Shown piece by piece: positions 62,944 through 64,000 of a stretch of DNA of 64,000 nt (within the stretch, counting starts at the first letter, position 1; every line of letters begins with the position of its first letter). The DNA is taken from contig NC_030381.2 of assembly GCF_001625215.2 (NCBI RefSeq), forward strand, positions 46,312,689 through 46,376,688, given 5' to 3'. The stretch comes from Daucus carota subsp. sativus (lineage: Eukaryota > Streptophyta > Magnoliopsida > Apiales > Apiaceae). The notes under the pieces were generated by a model. The model ran no database searches. It was given only the letters and a program-made list of their open reading frames with translations, and was not told where the DNA came from. The translations under genes were made by a program, and so were the position numbers.

Positions 62944-64000
62944 TCATCTAATATCCCTTAGTACCCAAGAGCATTGAAGAAAGCCAATCCATGAAGAAGA
63001 TAATTCAATTATATAGTTGTGAAAACTGTTTTTGTTTTATGACATGAATTCAGTCACTTTATAAATTAAAACTTCATGTTAATGAGATTAGCTAGTGTGT
63101 GCCACCATCAAATTTTAAGAATGCTTTCGAATGATATAATTGAATTAGGAGAGCTGGATAAAAATAAAAATAATAAAGCCGTCCTGGGAAGACGTTGAGA
63201 AACATAACTAGAGCTGCTATAGACTCCTGCGACAATGAAGAAAAATAAGATTGTATACTCATTGCAATACCATAACCACCTTGGCATTACATTTACAATT
63301 CCTCCGCCTCTCCCAATTAATTCTATACGTTTCTTTTCGACAGCTTGACACGCATTTCAATACTCTTATAAAATATAGTTTCAAAACTTATTTTTTAGGA
63401 TTTTTTTTCCAAAAAAAAATTTAACTTCCAAAGTCTAATTCAACAAAAAAAATTTAAAAATAAATTAAACAACTACACTATTAAACGCCATGCCGCGTCA
63501 CCGTCCCCCAATGTCTACCGCCAGGATAACAGTTTAACACGGTACTTTGATAGTGGTTTAAAATAATTGATTATTTATTGATTATATATATTTATCGAAA
63601 AAAAAGTTGGATTAAAGAAACTCTTGAGTGAATCAGTTTTTCATCACAACTCTTATCCGTATGGATAAAAAATCTAGACCTAGATTATTCATCGATCTTT
63701 TTTCGTTCATGAAATGTACTAATGATATTTGTATGTTATTGACATAAATCCCATATATAGCCGAGACAAAATACAATAAATATTATATTTAAAGCACGGA
63801 TTCTCGTATCTATTCACATATAAATATGGTAACAATTTGTTAAAAATATATTATTTCAGAATTTGAATAAAATTATTTATTCAGACCTATTTTGAGAAAA
63901 CATTTATAAGATAACATCGGATTTTAAATTTTATTTTATATCACTAGAATTGGAAAAGATAAAATTTTAAATAAATAATAAAAGAAAGATGCTGATATAT
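62944..64000. other. aldolase 3' flank and AT-rich end of window
   Basis: No gene is seen. The first 150 bp are probably the aldolase 3' UTR. At about 63300-63400, CCTCCGCCTCTCCCAATTAA followed by TTCTATACGTTTCTTTTCG resembles one end of the CTCCCTCCGTCC MITE family, without a matching second end nearby. The rest is AT-rich. Confidence 0.45.

Overview
The window is nuclear DNA of a flowering plant, most likely a eudicot. It is AT-rich, the genes are split by GT-AG introns, and they encode plant-specific proteins: a chloroplast-type class I aldolase, a NAC factor, an EDS5/DTX46-type plastid MATE carrier and a GH9 endoglucanase. The gaps hold hAT, MULE and Stowaway-like MITEs, a Helitron and a decayed Ty3/Gypsy element. 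The style of the repeats would fit an asterid, but nothing in the sequence fixes the species.

Layout. 1-88 (-) is the 5' end of a glycine-rich RNA-binding protein gene cut by the window edge. 1305-2014 (-) is mitochondrial ribosomal protein bL27. Its promoter and non-coding first exon probably lie 3.25 kb upstream (about 5266-5385), across an intron filled by a Gypsy gag/protease relic with a hAT MITE inserted in it. 6557-8143 (+) is a small NFD6-like mitochondrial protein with two alternative last exons. 12520-14315 (+) is an At1g01500-like protein. 14951-15895 (-) is an intronless NAC-domain gene. 16810-24688 (-) is a 14-exon DTX46-type MATE carrier whose introns hold a plastid 16S rRNA fragment (NUPT) and a hAT MITE. 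26159-28897 (+) is dolichol-phosphate mannosyltransferase catalytic subunit (DPMS1). 29706-35625 (-) is cytosolic glucose-6-phosphate dehydrogenase in 15 exons. 37166-44472 (-) is an SH3P2-like BAR/SH3 protein in 10 exons. 47766-50787 (-) is an FMP32/DUF1640 mitochondrial membrane protein. 51.1-55.3 kb is a transposon-rich gap with nested MITEs, a 1.46-kb Helitron and a Stowaway-like element. 56208-59823 (+) is a secreted GH9 endoglucanase. 60565-62943 (+) is plastid fructose-bisphosphate aldolase. The last kilobase holds no gene.

The genes are ordinary housekeeping and regulatory genes and do not form a cluster with a shared pathway. Several products go to mitochondria (bL27, NFD6-like, FMP32) or plastids (MATE, aldolase). 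I rebuilt every multi-exon model by eye, using canonical splice sites, reading-frame continuity and remembered family sequences; all the complete models stay in frame. I saw no CRISPR array, no bacterial-type operon and no convincing tRNA gene. The most interesting signals are the alternative NFD6 terminal exons, the intact Helitron boundaries, the hAT MITE built from GTCGAC/ACTAGTCG repeats, the NUPT, and an unassigned degenerate coding stretch at 29.0-29.3 kb.
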